NCBI RefSeq assembly: GCF_039540515.1
Contig: NZ_BAABFA010000008.1
Coordinates: 186,001-250,000 of the forward strand
Origin: Nemorincola caseinilytica
GTDB taxonomy: Bacteria > Bacteroidota > Bacteroidia > Chitinophagales > Chitinophagaceae
Length of the DNA: 64,000 nt
Direction: 5' to 3'
Shown: in pieces, positions 1-8,377 of the stretch
How positions within the stretch are numbered: position 1 is the first letter of the stretch
Layout of the letters: each line of letters opens with the position of its first letter
Made by a program: the position numbers and the translations under genes
The notes under the pieces: generated by a model
The model's input: only the letters and a program-made list of their open reading frames with translations
Told to the model about the DNA's origin: nothing
Database searches by the model: none

Positions 1-234
1 GGTATGGACATACAGACCACTATGCCGCAGACAGAGGACATAGACACAGTGACCCTCTACCTGAACCCCGACCACCAGAAGGCCTATTATGACCAGATAC
101 TTATGCTAAGGCCAAGGCGCATCATCTTCAACCCGGGAACGGAGAACGAAGAGCTAGAGGAAATGGCCGCACAGAATGGCATAAAAGTGATGGAGGCATG
201 TACGCTGGTGATGCTGAATACGGGGCAATACTGA
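1..234 (+). CDS. CoA-binding domain protein, C-terminal part (5' end outside window)
   Basis: The reading frame is open from the first base, so only the last 77 or so residues are present. The visible part reads as the second half of a small Rossmann-fold CoA-binding protein (YccU-like): a Tyr-Leu-Asn-Pro segment, then a strand and turn with PRRIIFNPGTENEE and a closing MEACTLVML strand. In the family these are roughly 120-residue cytoplasmic proteins of poorly known function that bind CoA through a Rossmann fold. The Met at base 4 is probably internal, because a complete family member needs an N-terminal glycine-rich strand that is missing here. Fairly confident about the family; function unknown. 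Confidence 0.75.
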   Translation, partial: GMDIQTTMPQTEDIDTVTLYLNPDHQKAYYDQILMLRPRRIIFNPGTENEELEEMAAQNGIKVMEACTLVMLNTGQY

Positions 235-261
235 TGCCTACCAGAAATTTTTTGCCGTCAT

Positions 262-293
262 ATCCCAACAATAGCTAAGTACGTTGTTGGGAT
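262..293. repeat. 10-bp inverted repeat upstream of the PIN toxin-antitoxin pair
   Basis: ATCCCAACAA (262-271) pairs perfectly with TTGTTGGGAT (284-293) around a 12-base loop. No T-run follows, so it is not a classical terminator. It lies 65 bases before the antitoxin start, so it could be an operator for toxin-antitoxin autoregulation or the 3' structure of the upstream CoA-binding gene. Confidence 0.55.
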
Positions 294-358
294 GTTATTA
301 ACGAAGACGCCCTTATCGGACCTGTGAGTGTTTTAGAATTTTTTTTTAATTTTAGTGA

Positions 359-535
359 ATGGTACTTGTATTGAAAAGGGGCGCTACTGAGAAAGAGATA
401 CTTTCTATCAGGAAAAAGCTACAGAAGAAGAAAGGCCAAAAAGGAGGAGTTGATCTAAGCAGGCATTTCGGTACGATAAAGCTGAAAGTAGATCCTATGG
501 ATATTCAACGTAAGTTGCGCGATGAATGGGAATAA
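359..535 (+). CDS. Small antitoxin of a PIN toxin pair (58 aa)
   Basis: A 58-residue ORF starts at ATG 359 and ends TAA 535, overlapping the downstream PIN-domain toxin by 14 bases. The N-terminal half is very basic and probably helical (KEILSIRKKLQKKKGQKGG). The C-terminal half carries a GTIKLKVDPMDIQRKLRDEWE-type tail, of which the DIQRKLRDEW portion matches short antitoxin-like proteins that I recall preceding PIN toxins in Bacteroidota. Size, overlap and gene order (antitoxin first) fit a type II module. It has no recognisable MazE/AbrB or RHH DNA-binding fold, so the DNA-binding part is either minimal or absent. Assignment rests mainly on context. Confidence 0.65.
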   Translation: MVLVLKRGATEKEILSIRKKLQKKKGQKGGVDLSRHFGTIKLKVDPMDIQRKLRDEWE

Positions 536-908
536 CTATTTGCTGGACACAAATATCGTTTTGTATATCGCCAATGGTAATGAAGATCTGAGGACATTCC
601 TTGATCGCCAGAGGCTTAGTATTTCAGTGATCACTGAAATGGAACTATTAAGTTTCCCCACAATTACCAGGAAAGAGATCGCAGTGCTATCGAATTTCAT
701 TGCAGAGATGGAGGTGGTACCCATAGGCAGCAATGTCAAAAAAACAGCCATTCTTATTCGCAGAAAGTATAAACTCAAATTGCCTGATAGCATAATAGCG
801 GCTACGGCCATAGTTTATGATATACCGCTCATAACGGCTGATAAGCAATTCAGGAATATAGAAGAGCTCCAGATGCTTCTCTACGATACTGATCAGAAAA
901 GACCGTAA
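522..908 (+). CDS. PIN-domain toxin (VapC-like ribonuclease)
   Basis: A 128-residue protein with the full PIN layout: Asp9 in LLDTNIVLY, an acidic TEME at 38-41 (Glu39/Glu41), Asp89 in LPDSIIAATA, and Asp107 in LITADKQF. These are the metal-binding acidic residues of VapC-type ribonucleases, so the active site looks intact. In the family such toxins cleave tRNA or rRNA and stop translation until bound by the antitoxin. The start at 522 lies inside the end of the 58-aa antitoxin gene, implying translational coupling. The RNA target cannot be inferred from sequence. Confidence 0.85.
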   Translation: MNGNNYLLDTNIVLYIANGNEDLRTFLDRQRLSISVITEMELLSFPTITRKEIAVLSNFIAEMEVVPIGSNVKKTAILIRRKYKLKLPDSIIAATAIVYDIPLITADKQFRNIEELQMLLYDTDQKRP

Positions 909-995
909 TAACATTTGGAGGCAACACAATTCACTGGTCACACCCAAGAAAAGTATCGTAATTTACGTCTATACCTAATAGATGATATACCCACC

Positions 996-1916
996 ATGCA
1001 ACGCCCGCAGACCATACAGTTACACATAGCCGATCCCTGCCACGAGGACTGGAACAAGATGACCCCTTGTGCGCAGGGCCGCCACTGTACCCAATGCGAT
1101 AAGACAGTGATAGACTTTACCTCATGGAGCGATGCTGCTTTGTACGAGTTCTTCTCTAAAGATCCGGGTAATGTGTGCGGGAACTTCAATGTGTGGCAGC
1201 TAGGGAGAGACATATCCATACCGCCGCAACCTCATAGCCGCCTATACCGTATGGTTGTGGCCATGGGGCTTACGCTCATATTTGCGCAGGGTACCGATGT
1301 ATACGCGCAGAGCGGCCGCCCACCGGTGACACAGAGCGCAGACAAGGGAGATGCTTACAGGCTGCGTATGAGCAAGTACTCGATAGGCATGTTCAGAGGC
1401 ACTGTGACCGATGAAAGAGGAATAGCGCTACCGGGCGCATGGGTGCAGGTGATACATGAGGGCGCTATAAAAGACCAGACCATGACCGGCCTGCATGGAG
1501 AATACATGATACGGTCTTTGCCGCCGGGTATCTATGAGGCGAATTTCATGTATGCCGGCCAGTGCAAGGCAAAGGTGATAAACATAGATATAGATGAGGA
1601 TGTGGTATCGCAGAATGTGTGTATAAACACGGGCAATGCCCGCTTACAGGTGATACACAACCAGAAAGAGCCCGTGATACGCAAATATGAAAGTGAGCAG
1701 ATACTGAACCCACCGATGTACAGCCGCAGGGGTGGTGTGAGCCCCTATTATAAAATGAATGGCGCAAGAACATGTGGCGTCATAGATATAAAGGATGAAT
1801 TAGAGATACCCGAAGAGGCACGCAAAGCGGCCGGTATGCCCGAAAAGGACAGCCTGCTGGAGCCCAACAGGAAAATATATAACATGGATGATGTGCAAAA
1901 GATGCATATGCGCTAG
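996..1916 (+). CDS. Membrane protein with N-terminal Cys cluster and CarboxypepD_reg-like domain, copy 1
   Basis: 306 residues from ATG 996; a frame-consistent TTG lies at 915, but the paralogue downstream supports 996. The N-terminal ~70 residues hold five cysteines (ADPC, MTPC, HCTQC, VCG), probably a metal or disulfide site. A segment resembling an internal signal anchor follows (SRLYRMVVAMGLTLIFAQG, ending VYAQ). Next comes a CarboxypepD_reg-like beta-sandwich starting FRGTVTDERG with PPGIYEANF, then a linker. The extreme C-terminus is YNMDDVQKMHMR. I infer a cytoplasmic Cys domain and a periplasmic beta-sandwich. It lies 11 bases before its paralogue. Function unknown. Confidence 0.75.
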   Translation: MQRPQTIQLHIADPCHEDWNKMTPCAQGRHCTQCDKTVIDFTSWSDAALYEFFSKDPGNVCGNFNVWQLGRDISIPPQPHSRLYRMVVAMGLTLIFAQGTDVYAQSGRPPVTQSADKGDAYRLRMSKYSIGMFRGTVTDERGIALPGAWVQVIHEGAIKDQTMTGLHGEYMIRSLPPGIYEANFMYAGQCKAKVINIDIDEDVVSQNVCINTGNARLQVIHNQKEPVIRKYESEQILNPPMYSRRGGVSPYYKMNGARTCGVIDIKDELEIPEEARKAAGMPEKDSLLEPNRKIYNMDDVQKMHMR

Positions 1917-1927
1917 AATGTACCGCC

Positions 1928-2779
1928 ATGACCCGACCCAAGTATATACAGATAGACATACCCGAAGCTTGTGAGCAGGACTGGGACCAGATGACACCCT
2001 GCGCCAATGGGCGCTACTGCGACCTTTGCAGCAAGACCGTAATAGATTTCACCACATGGAGCGATGATGCATTGTACGAGTTCTTCTCGAAACAGAAAGG
2101 CGCTGTCTGTGGCAGGTATCACATATCGCAACTGGGCAGGCCTATACATATACCTCCGCAGCCGCATAGCAGGCTTTACCGCATGGTGGTGGCCATGGGG
2201 CTTACTCTCATCTTTTCGCAGGGCACCGATGTGTATGCACAAAGTAAAGCGCCTACGACCCACCAAACAGCCATTGCAAGGCAAAAGAACAATGATACAT
2301 ATGTCGGTATCGGCCAAATAGTGGGAACCATAATGGACGAAAAGAACCAGCCTATGGCAGGCGCGGTGGTGATGGTGATAAAGGGAGGAGTGACCAAGGG
2401 TGGTGCGGCTACAGACTTTGATGGCAATTATATGGTGAGACCATTGGATCCGGGTATCTATACCGTAGAGGTTCAGTACGCAGGCTATGCCAAATGGAGT
2501 AAGGAAGTGACCGTGAGAACGGATACTGTGACAGTGATCGCTATGCTGCAGTTAATGAATACACCTGCTAGCAATATACGGCTGGGAGGGCCAATGAAAC
2601 CCCTGATAAATATGGAGAAGAGTACCAGGAGACCTGGTGCTACAGACGAGATACCGGGGCCTGCAGCGCACCCTATGCCTGTATCTGACCAGCAAAAGGA
2701 AATAGACAGGCTGAAGGGCAATGAGCCAGGCCGTAGGACCTATACGCGCGATGAGATAAAGAACATGCCCATTCGCTAG
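1928..2779 (+). CDS. Membrane protein with N-terminal Cys cluster and CarboxypepD_reg-like domain, copy 2
   Basis: 283 residues, a tandem paralogue of the preceding gene. The five-Cys N-terminus is conserved (PEAC, MTPC, YCDLC, VCG), and the signal-anchor segment is nearly identical (PHSRLYRMVVAMGLTLIF then QGTDVYAQS). The CarboxypepD_reg-like domain (VGTIMDEKNQPMAGAVVM, then FDGNYMVRPLDPGIYTVEV) is only moderately similar, and the linkers differ. The two proteins share a C-terminal motif, here YTRDEIKNMPIR, which resembles the stretch that often follows CarboxypepD_reg domains in larger Bacteroidota surface proteins. It probably forms an operon with copy 1 and ends 9 bases from the convergent histidine kinase gene. 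Function unknown. Confidence 0.75.
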   Translation: MTRPKYIQIDIPEACEQDWDQMTPCANGRYCDLCSKTVIDFTTWSDDALYEFFSKQKGAVCGRYHISQLGRPIHIPPQPHSRLYRMVVAMGLTLIFSQGTDVYAQSKAPTTHQTAIARQKNNDTYVGIGQIVGTIMDEKNQPMAGAVVMVIKGGVTKGGAATDFDGNYMVRPLDPGIYTVEVQYAGYAKWSKEVTVRTDTVTVIAMLQLMNTPASNIRLGGPMKPLINMEKSTRRPGATDEIPGPAAHPMPVSDQQKEIDRLKGNEPGRRTYTRDEIKNMPIR

Positions 2780-2788
2780 AGGCCTGCG

Positions 2789-3874
2789 CTATACAGGTGT
2801 ATTGGGCAGGTATACATGTACATCGGTGCCTGTGCCGGGTGTGCTGCTTACGCGTATAGAGCCTGCCAGTTTTTCTACTGCTGCCTTCACCAGGTATAGG
2901 CCTATGCCACTGCCTGTGTGGTTATTGCCGCCACGGTAGTATAGGTCGAATATGAGATCATGTTCAGAGGCAGGGATGCCGCAACCATTATCTGCCACCA
3001 CTATTTTTATGATGCTCTCACTGCCTCCTATGCTGATGCTCACGTTATGCCGGCCCTCATTGCGCCGGAAGATAAGAGCATTGTCCAGCACCTGGGTGAT
3101 GATGATACCCAGCATGGCGGCATCGGTATAGTAGACCACATTGTCGTCTACGGCTATATCCAGGTCGGTAAGTGGTAGGCGTTCCTTATGTTTCTGGTCG
3201 TGCATGGTGCGGTAAACTATCTCTCTTGGTAGTACCGACATCATGCTGGTCTTGCTCTTTTTTACCTCTGTCACGGCCAGCAGGTCGTAGATGGTCTTCT
3301 CCATCCTGCGGGTCACTTCCCGGCAGTTGTCGAAGTATTCCTTTGCTGTCTCATCTTCGGTATCCAGTATGGCTATATCGGTAAGGCCCAGCAGCGTGGC
3401 CACGGGGCCGCGCAGGTCGTGCGACGCCCGGTATATGAACGTATCCAGCTCTTTATTCCGATAGGCCAGCGCGGCCTCTGTGGCCTTTTCCTCGTCTATA
3501 TCTTTCAGCGTTAGCGATATACACACCAGTTCGTTGCTATCGTTCGTTACCGGCGCCAGCAGTTCTCTCACCCATGTAGGCGATCCATCTTTTCGCGATA
3601 GCTGCCGTTGCGTTCTGCTTACTTGCGGATCGGGGGTCATTTTGCTCAGCAGTGCAGCTATCTCTTCTTTGTCGGCTTCTGTGTAGAGCTGGGTATATCT
3701 TATGCCATGCAGCTCTTCCATAGAATAACCTGTAACTGCGCATAGCTGTGCATTGATGGCCAGCCATTCTCCCGATGGTGATAGTTGTGCCATTGCCATG
3801 GCATTCTGCTCGAAGGCGGCGCGGAAGAGCAGGTCTCCGCCCGTTGTATTCATAGTGTGTGAAAGGTCTTTCAT
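2789..3874 (-). CDS. PAS-domain sensor histidine kinase
   Basis: 361 residues. A PAS fold spans roughly residues 15-125 (FEQNAMAMAQLSPSGEW, VTGYSMEEL) and continues into a PAC-like segment. A HisKA segment carries the phosphoacceptor His152 in RASHDLRGP. The HATPase domain has the N-box around QVLDNALIF (~265), the G1 box DNGCGIP (~299) and a GSGIGLYLV box (~325). No transmembrane segment is visible, so it is a soluble cytoplasmic kinase whose signal is sensed by the PAS domain. No response regulator is adjacent, so it is an orphan kinase. It is convergent with the tandem CarboxypepD_reg genes; a functional link is only a possibility. Confidence 0.9.
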   Translation of the reverse strand: MKDLSHTMNTTGGDLLFRAAFEQNAMAMAQLSPSGEWLAINAQLCAVTGYSMEELHGIRYTQLYTEADKEEIAALLSKMTPDPQVSRTQRQLSRKDGSPTWVRELLAPVTNDSNELVCISLTLKDIDEEKATEAALAYRNKELDTFIYRASHDLRGPVATLLGLTDIAILDTEDETAKEYFDNCREVTRRMEKTIYDLLAVTEVKKSKTSMMSVLPREIVYRTMHDQKHKERLPLTDLDIAVDDNVVYYTDAAMLGIIITQVLDNALIFRRNEGRHNVSISIGGSESIIKIVVADNGCGIPASEHDLIFDLYYRGGNNHTGSGIGLYLVKAAVEKLAGSIRVSSTPGTGTDVHVYLPNTPV

Positions 3875-4183
3875 AAGTACACGATACAGTTGGTCATATG
3901 CCCATGTCTCATTGCTGTAAAGTTCTTACTGTTTTTTTATTTTTTCAAGATGTGGACAGTGTGAAAAAGCATGTGAGCTATGCTCATTGCTGCGACGAAC
4001 GGATGTGTAAAAAGTAAGCGGCCACACTGCAATGTGCATATTGTGCAAGATGATGTAGTAGTGCAGAAAAAAGAGAACACAACATCCAGGCGAATGCAGG
4101 CGATAATGAAAAAATGATGCTGCAGTATAGAATGCGTATAGGCTGAAATGCTTGCCTGTAGCGGATTTGGGTGGTATAAAAGG

Positions 4184-4218
4184 AAAAGTCCGGCGAGGTT
4201 GTGGGCTGCCGGACTTTT
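4184..4218. terminator. Bidirectional intrinsic terminator in a gene-free region
   Basis: AAAAGTCCGGC (4184-4194) pairs with GCCGGACTTTT (4208-4218) across a 13-base loop. There is an A-run on the left and a T-run on the right, so it can act on both strands. No protein gene ends next to it on either strand. Confidence 0.75.
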
Positions 4219-4566
4219 ATAAAGGATGGGTTAGTAAGCACAATCCTTACACAATATTAAAAGAGATCTGGCGACAAAAAAAATAATTTATGCTTTTTGA
4301 TGAGAGCGGGTGTGAAGATGTTGACACGTTATCCACAATGCATGATGCGCTGTATGAAAATGCTATAATAATGACGACACATTTTGTACATGCAAAATGA
4401 GTTGTGCGCGCATAGAATAATGCGCATATAGTGGTGTGTGCGGATGCTCTTATGAGCAGTAAATGAAGGGACAAATTCTATGCCTCGCAGCATTGTTACT
4501 TCTTTAACATAGCTGTCGATCTTGTGTTAATACTTGCTGAGAATTATGCAGCGCATGAATAATTTG

Positions 4567-4574
4567 TACGTTTG
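4567..4574 (+). promoter_or_regulatory. Bacteroidota -7 box for the DUF2339 gene
   Basis: TACGTTTG fits the TAnnTTTG consensus and ends 15 bases before the ATG at 4590. No clear -33 element was identified. Confidence 0.55.
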
Positions 4575-4589
4575 CGTAAACTATAATAT

Positions 4590-7112
4590 ATGACCGGTCT
4601 ACTTATACTGCTATTGGTGGTCGTTGTCGCGAACATAGTCTTCACTATGAATGGTAAGGCCGAGCTGGGCGAGATCGTACTGCGACTGTCGCAGGAGATA
4701 GCGGCCATGAAAAAGCGCAATGACAGGCCTGCAGAGACGGAAGATACCAACGAGCTATCGCGCGAGATAGCCGGTCTGCGAAAGGAGATACGCGAGCTGC
4801 GTACAGACCTGCAGCAGCGCCCACAGGCCACTGTGGTGCAGCACACGCCAGAGGAAAGGACAGATACGCCGCCTGTATATGAGCCAGCTATAGCAAAGCA
4901 GCCGGCGCCACCTGTGATAGTGGAAGAGCCCATTGCCTTTGTGTACGAAGCGCCTGTGGCCATGCAGGAAGAGCCCGCTATGGCCGCATATGTTGCCGAT
5001 ACGGTGCAGGAAGAGCCCACGGCACCACATACAGATGCGCCGAAGTATGGCCAGGAAATGTACGAACCCGCAGCAGAGGAAGGCTGGCTGGAAAAGTGGG
5101 GCCGCAATAATCCCGACCTGGAGAAGTTCATAGGTGAGAACCTGATAAACAAGATAGGTATAGCCATACTGGTATTGGGTATAGCATTCTTTGTGAAGTA
5201 TGCCATAGACAAGGAGTGGATAAACGAAGTAGGCCGTGTATCTATAGGCATAGGCTGCGGTATGATACTGACCGGGCTGGCGCACTACCTGCGCAATAGC
5301 TACCGTTCCTTCAGCTCGGTGCTGGCGGGTGGTGGTATAGCGGTGTTCTATTTCACCATAGCGTTCGCATTCCACCAGTACCACCTCATGTCGCAGACGG
5401 CGGCATTCGTTATCATGGTCGTTATCACAGGTTTTGCGGTTGCATTGTCTGTGCTGTATGATAAACTGGAATTGGCAGTGATAGCAGCAGTAGGCGGGTT
5501 CATCACGCCTTTCCTTGTGAGCACAGGTGAGGGTAACTATGTGATACTGTTCATCTACCTCATCATACTGAACATAGGGCTGCTGTCGCTGGCATGGTTC
5601 AAGCGCTGGCCGGTCATCAATACCATAGCGCTGGCCTTTACCGTACTTATATATGGCGCATGGCTGGCCAATGTGTCTATGGAGAATAAACCTGTCTCCT
5701 ATTCCACCGCCCTGCTGTTCGCTACTATATTCTATGCCATATTCATAGGCATGAACATGGTATACCAGGTAGGCAAAAGGCAGAAGTTCCAAGCGTTCGA
5801 TCTGTCTATTATGCTGCTTATCAGTGGTTGCTACTATGCTGTGGGCATGATATTGCTGGGGCATATAGATGGCGGCAGTTATAAAGGCATGTTCACATTG
5901 GGGGCAGGTTTTGTGAACCTGGGGCTGGCCTACTATGTGTACCGCCGCGGCGATGCCGACAGAAATTTGCTGTTCCTGCTCATAGGGCTCACGCTCACCT
6001 TCCTTACGCTTACCATACCTATACAACTGCATGGTCATGCCATCACTATGTTCTGGTGTGCAGAGTTCGTACTGCTGTATTGGTTGTCGCAGTATTCGGG
6101 TATCCGCCTGTTCGCGCAGTCATCGGCCCTTATTTGCCTGCTGGCCCTCATAAGCCTGCTTATGGACTGGGGCAGTACCATGGACAGGCATGTGGGTGCC
6201 ATAACACTCATATATGATGGCGCCAAAGGTCTTGCCACCAATATCATTGCTGTTGCTGCCTATGCCGGCTACTACAGGCTCATTCGCAGATCATCGCCTG
6301 AGGGCGAGCTGCCGGGTATAGACAGGAAGTATGCAGGGCGTATAGTGCTGACCGTGTCCATAGCTATCCTCTACCTCACCTGTATATTCGGGGTGAACTA
6401 TGTATTGCAGCACGAATCGGGCTATGCACTGCTGAATGTGTACTACCGCATCGTCACCGGCATATTCGCCTTTGCAGGCCTACTGCTGGCGCAGCGCAGA
6501 AAGCTGGTGGCAGAGGCGCATGTAGCCCCCCTGCTGGTATGCTTTGTTTTTTATTTCATCAGCCTGGGTTACTTGTCGGGGTTGAGGGATGATATATTAT
6601 CGGGTCACAGGCCTGTTTCGGCGCTCTATGCTCATTGGTGTAGCAGTGTGCTGCTTGCGGCGCTCTTTCTGGCCACCATCCGCGCCATACGCAAAGATGC
6701 CGATACCTTCGCTCAATATACAAAGGCATTGAGTGTCATACTCAGTATGGCCATAGTAGCCTTCCTGAGTGTGGAGCTGAGGCAGGTATACATCTACCTG
6801 TTCCATACCTCTGCCAATGTATCGGTACAGGCAAGGCAGTACGACCGTGCCGGGCTTACCGTATTGTGGGCGCTCTGTTCGTTCGCTCTCATGTGGCTGG
6901 GTATGAAGCACCGCGAAAAACAGTTGCGCATCATATCGCTGGTGCTGTTCTCGGTAGTGCTGCTGAAGCTGTTCATACTCGATATATCGGGTATCTCGGA
7001 GGGGGGCAAGATATTGGCCTTCATATTGCTGGGCGTATTGCTGCTTACCGTATCTTTCATGTACCAGCGCCTTAAAAAGATCATTTTTGATGACACTGCG
7101 AACGAGAAATAG
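4590..7112 (+). CDS. DUF2339 polytopic membrane protein
   Basis: 840 residues. An N-terminal transmembrane helix (LLILLLVVVVANIVF) is followed by a charged coiled-coil (~20-70) and a Pro/Glu-rich linker (~70-170). The DUF2339 core begins FIGENLINKIGIAILVLGIAFFVKYAI (first part shown to ~residue 205) and continues with more than 20 predicted membrane helices to the C-terminus. The GENLINKIGI signature and the many-helix architecture identify the family. Its biochemical role is unknown; it is probably an inner-membrane transport or envelope protein. The next gene overlaps it by 23 bases, and this DUF2339-DUF3999 pairing recurs across bacteria, so the two proteins probably act together. Confidence 0.9.
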   Translation: MTGLLILLLVVVVANIVFTMNGKAELGEIVLRLSQEIAAMKKRNDRPAETEDTNELSREIAGLRKEIRELRTDLQQRPQATVVQHTPEERTDTPPVYEPAIAKQPAPPVIVEEPIAFVYEAPVAMQEEPAMAAYVADTVQEEPTAPHTDAPKYGQEMYEPAAEEGWLEKWGRNNPDLEKFIGENLINKIGIAILVLGIAFFVKYAIDKEWINEVGRVSIGIGCGMILTGLAHYLRNSYRSFSSVLAGGGIAVFYFTIAFAFHQYHLMSQTAAFVIMVVITGFAVALSVLYDKLELAVIAAVGGFITPFLVSTGEGNYVILFIYLIILNIGLLSLAWFKRWPVINTIALAFTVLIYGAWLANVSMENKPVSYSTALLFATIFYAIFIGMNMVYQVGKRQKFQAFDLSIMLLISGCYYAVGMILLGHIDGGSYKGMFTLGAGFVNLGLAYYVYRRGDADRNLLFLLIGLTLTFLTLTIPIQLHGHAITMFWCAEFVLLYWLSQYSGIRLFAQSSALICLLALISLLMDWGSTMDRHVGAITLIYDGAKGLATNIIAVAAYAGYYRLIRRSSPEGELPGIDRKYAGRIVLTVSIAILYLTCIFGVNYVLQHESGYALLNVYYRIVTGIFAFAGLLLAQRRKLVAEAHVAPLLVCFVFYFISLGYLSGLRDDILSGHRPVSALYAHWCSSVLLAALFLATIRAIRKDADTFAQYTKALSVILSMAIVAFLSVELRQVYIYLFHTSANVSVQARQYDRAGLTVLWALCSFALMWLGMKHREKQLRIISLVLFSVVLLKLFILDISGISEGGKILAFILLGVLLLTVSFMYQRLKKIIFDDTANEK

Positions 7113-8319
7113 AAAATATACCCTGCTGGCTTTGCTATTGCTGGTGTGCAGTACCGCCATGGCACAGGAGTTCCGCATGCAGGCGTATATAGGCCGTGTA
7201 CAGGTGCCGGGCTTCTATGCCATAGATGTGACACCGGCACTAACGGGCCAGATAGAACCCGATATGCGCGACCTGCGGCTAAAGGACAGCGCCTCAGCTT
7301 TCTTTACCCCCTACATCATTCGCAAGGGCACCATAAGGCATAACAATGTGTTCACAGAGTTGCCGGTGGTGAATACAGGTACAGATAGCATCTATACCAT
7401 TACCGATATAGAGAACACTACGGGGCAGGCCTTGGCCGATGTGACACTGCTAATAGCCAATACCGCTGTAGAGCGCCTGATATCGGTGAGTGGCAGCAAC
7501 GACCGCAGTAAATGGTACATCATAGACAACAATGTGTTCTGCCGCCGCTCTTATGACAATACCTCGGGCTGGTATGCGCAGACCATTCATTTTCCCCTCA
7601 GCAGGTATCGCTACTTCAGGCTGAGGATGAACAATGCACATACCGATCCGCTGAACATAATAAAGGTAGGCAGGTATACAAAGTATGAAACAGCGCCCAC
7701 GGTGTCCTATATGGCCAATCCAAAGCCACTCGTATCGCAGAGGGATAGTGCTGGAGTGTCCTATATACATATATATAACGACCTGCCTCACATAGTGGAG
7801 AGGGTGCAGCTTTTCATTAGCGGACCGAAGTTCTACCAGCGCAGTGGCACTGTATCAGTACACAGCAGCGACGATAGTGATGCGGAGTACTATCCGGCTA
7901 CTATATTCTCTGTCAATTCGTGGGGTAGGACCATCATACCGCTGCCTGCCACCAAGAGGGATATACGCATACAGATAGAGAACAGGGACGACCCGCCGCT
8001 GATCATAGACAGCGCAGCTACATATATAGAGGCACAGCAGATAGTGGTATGGCTGGACACCGGCAAGACCTACTACTTGTTGGCGGGCAACAGGAATGCC
8101 ACTACCCCGCAATACGACCTTGTACAGTTTCGCGACAGCATACCTGAACAATTGCCTGTATTGACGCATGGGCCCTTCAAGGCCCTGGAGCGGAAAATAG
8201 CTATTGAAAAGAAAGAAGAGCGCAACAACTGGCTGTGGCCGTCCATAGTGGGGGCAGTAGTGGTGCTGGGGCTGCTCACATGGCGTTTGCTGAAAGATAT
8301 GAAGCAGGGACATGGGTAA
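7090..8319 (+). CDS. DUF3999-like periplasmic protein with C-terminal anchor
   Basis: 409 residues starting at ATG 7090 (a TTG immediately precedes it). A signal peptide (LLALLLLVCSTAMAQ) is followed by a beta-rich periplasmic region with tandem sandwich-like stretches (TITDIENTTGQALADVTLLI, SGSNDRSKW, RYFRLRMNN). A single C-terminal transmembrane helix (WLWPSIVGAVVVLGLLTW) precedes a short basic cytoplasmic tail. This layout matches DUF3999 proteins, which are encoded next to DUF2339 proteins. The 23-base overlap with the upstream gene indicates an operon. It probably forms the periplasmic partner of the DUF2339 membrane protein. Function unknown. Confidence 0.75.
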   Translation: MTLRTRNRKYTLLALLLLVCSTAMAQEFRMQAYIGRVQVPGFYAIDVTPALTGQIEPDMRDLRLKDSASAFFTPYIIRKGTIRHNNVFTELPVVNTGTDSIYTITDIENTTGQALADVTLLIANTAVERLISVSGSNDRSKWYIIDNNVFCRRSYDNTSGWYAQTIHFPLSRYRYFRLRMNNAHTDPLNIIKVGRYTKYETAPTVSYMANPKPLVSQRDSAGVSYIHIYNDLPHIVERVQLFISGPKFYQRSGTVSVHSSDDSDAEYYPATIFSVNSWGRTIIPLPATKRDIRIQIENRDDPPLIIDSAATYIEAQQIVVWLDTGKTYYLLAGNRNATTPQYDLVQFRDSIPEQLPVLTHGPFKALERKIAIEKKEERNNWLWPSIVGAVVVLGLLTWRLLKDMKQGHG

Positions 8320-8377
8320 GAGCGTTATGCGGGGTAAGGGAAGGCCTCTATCTCCACTTTTCTCTTACCTTAGCATC

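Larger units (their letters stand above)
3875..4589. other. 715-base intergenic region between divergent genes
   Basis: The region separates the histidine kinase (minus) and the DUF2339 gene (plus). No convincing protein gene is present; the short minus-strand frames have no family features. It contains a strong two-way terminator hairpin at 4184-4218, one perfect DnaA-box match (TTATCCACA, 4329-4337), and a -7 promoter box at 4567-4574 for the DUF2339 gene. A terminator here with no coding gene feeding into it suggests a small RNA or a long leader. Confidence 0.6.

Noticed and set aside
915..995. TTG start at 915 for the first Cys/CarboxypepD_reg gene
   Set aside because: The paralogue downstream begins at the position equivalent to ATG 996, and the extra 27 residues have no match in it.
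4329..4337. TTATCCACA, a perfect DnaA-box match, suggested a replication origin
   Set aside because: It is a single box with no cluster, no AT-rich unwinding region and no dnaA or dnaN nearby. A chance match is likely.
3984..4474. Minus-strand open frames of 75-85 codons in the intergenic region
   Set aside because: They lack family motifs and have compositionally odd residues (many Ser, Tyr, His); they look like chance frames.
8312..8377. ATG at 8312 as the polA start
   Set aside because: It adds 22 basic, low-complexity residues unlike PolA N-termini, whereas 8378 gives the standard MPEKKLFLLDAY beginning.
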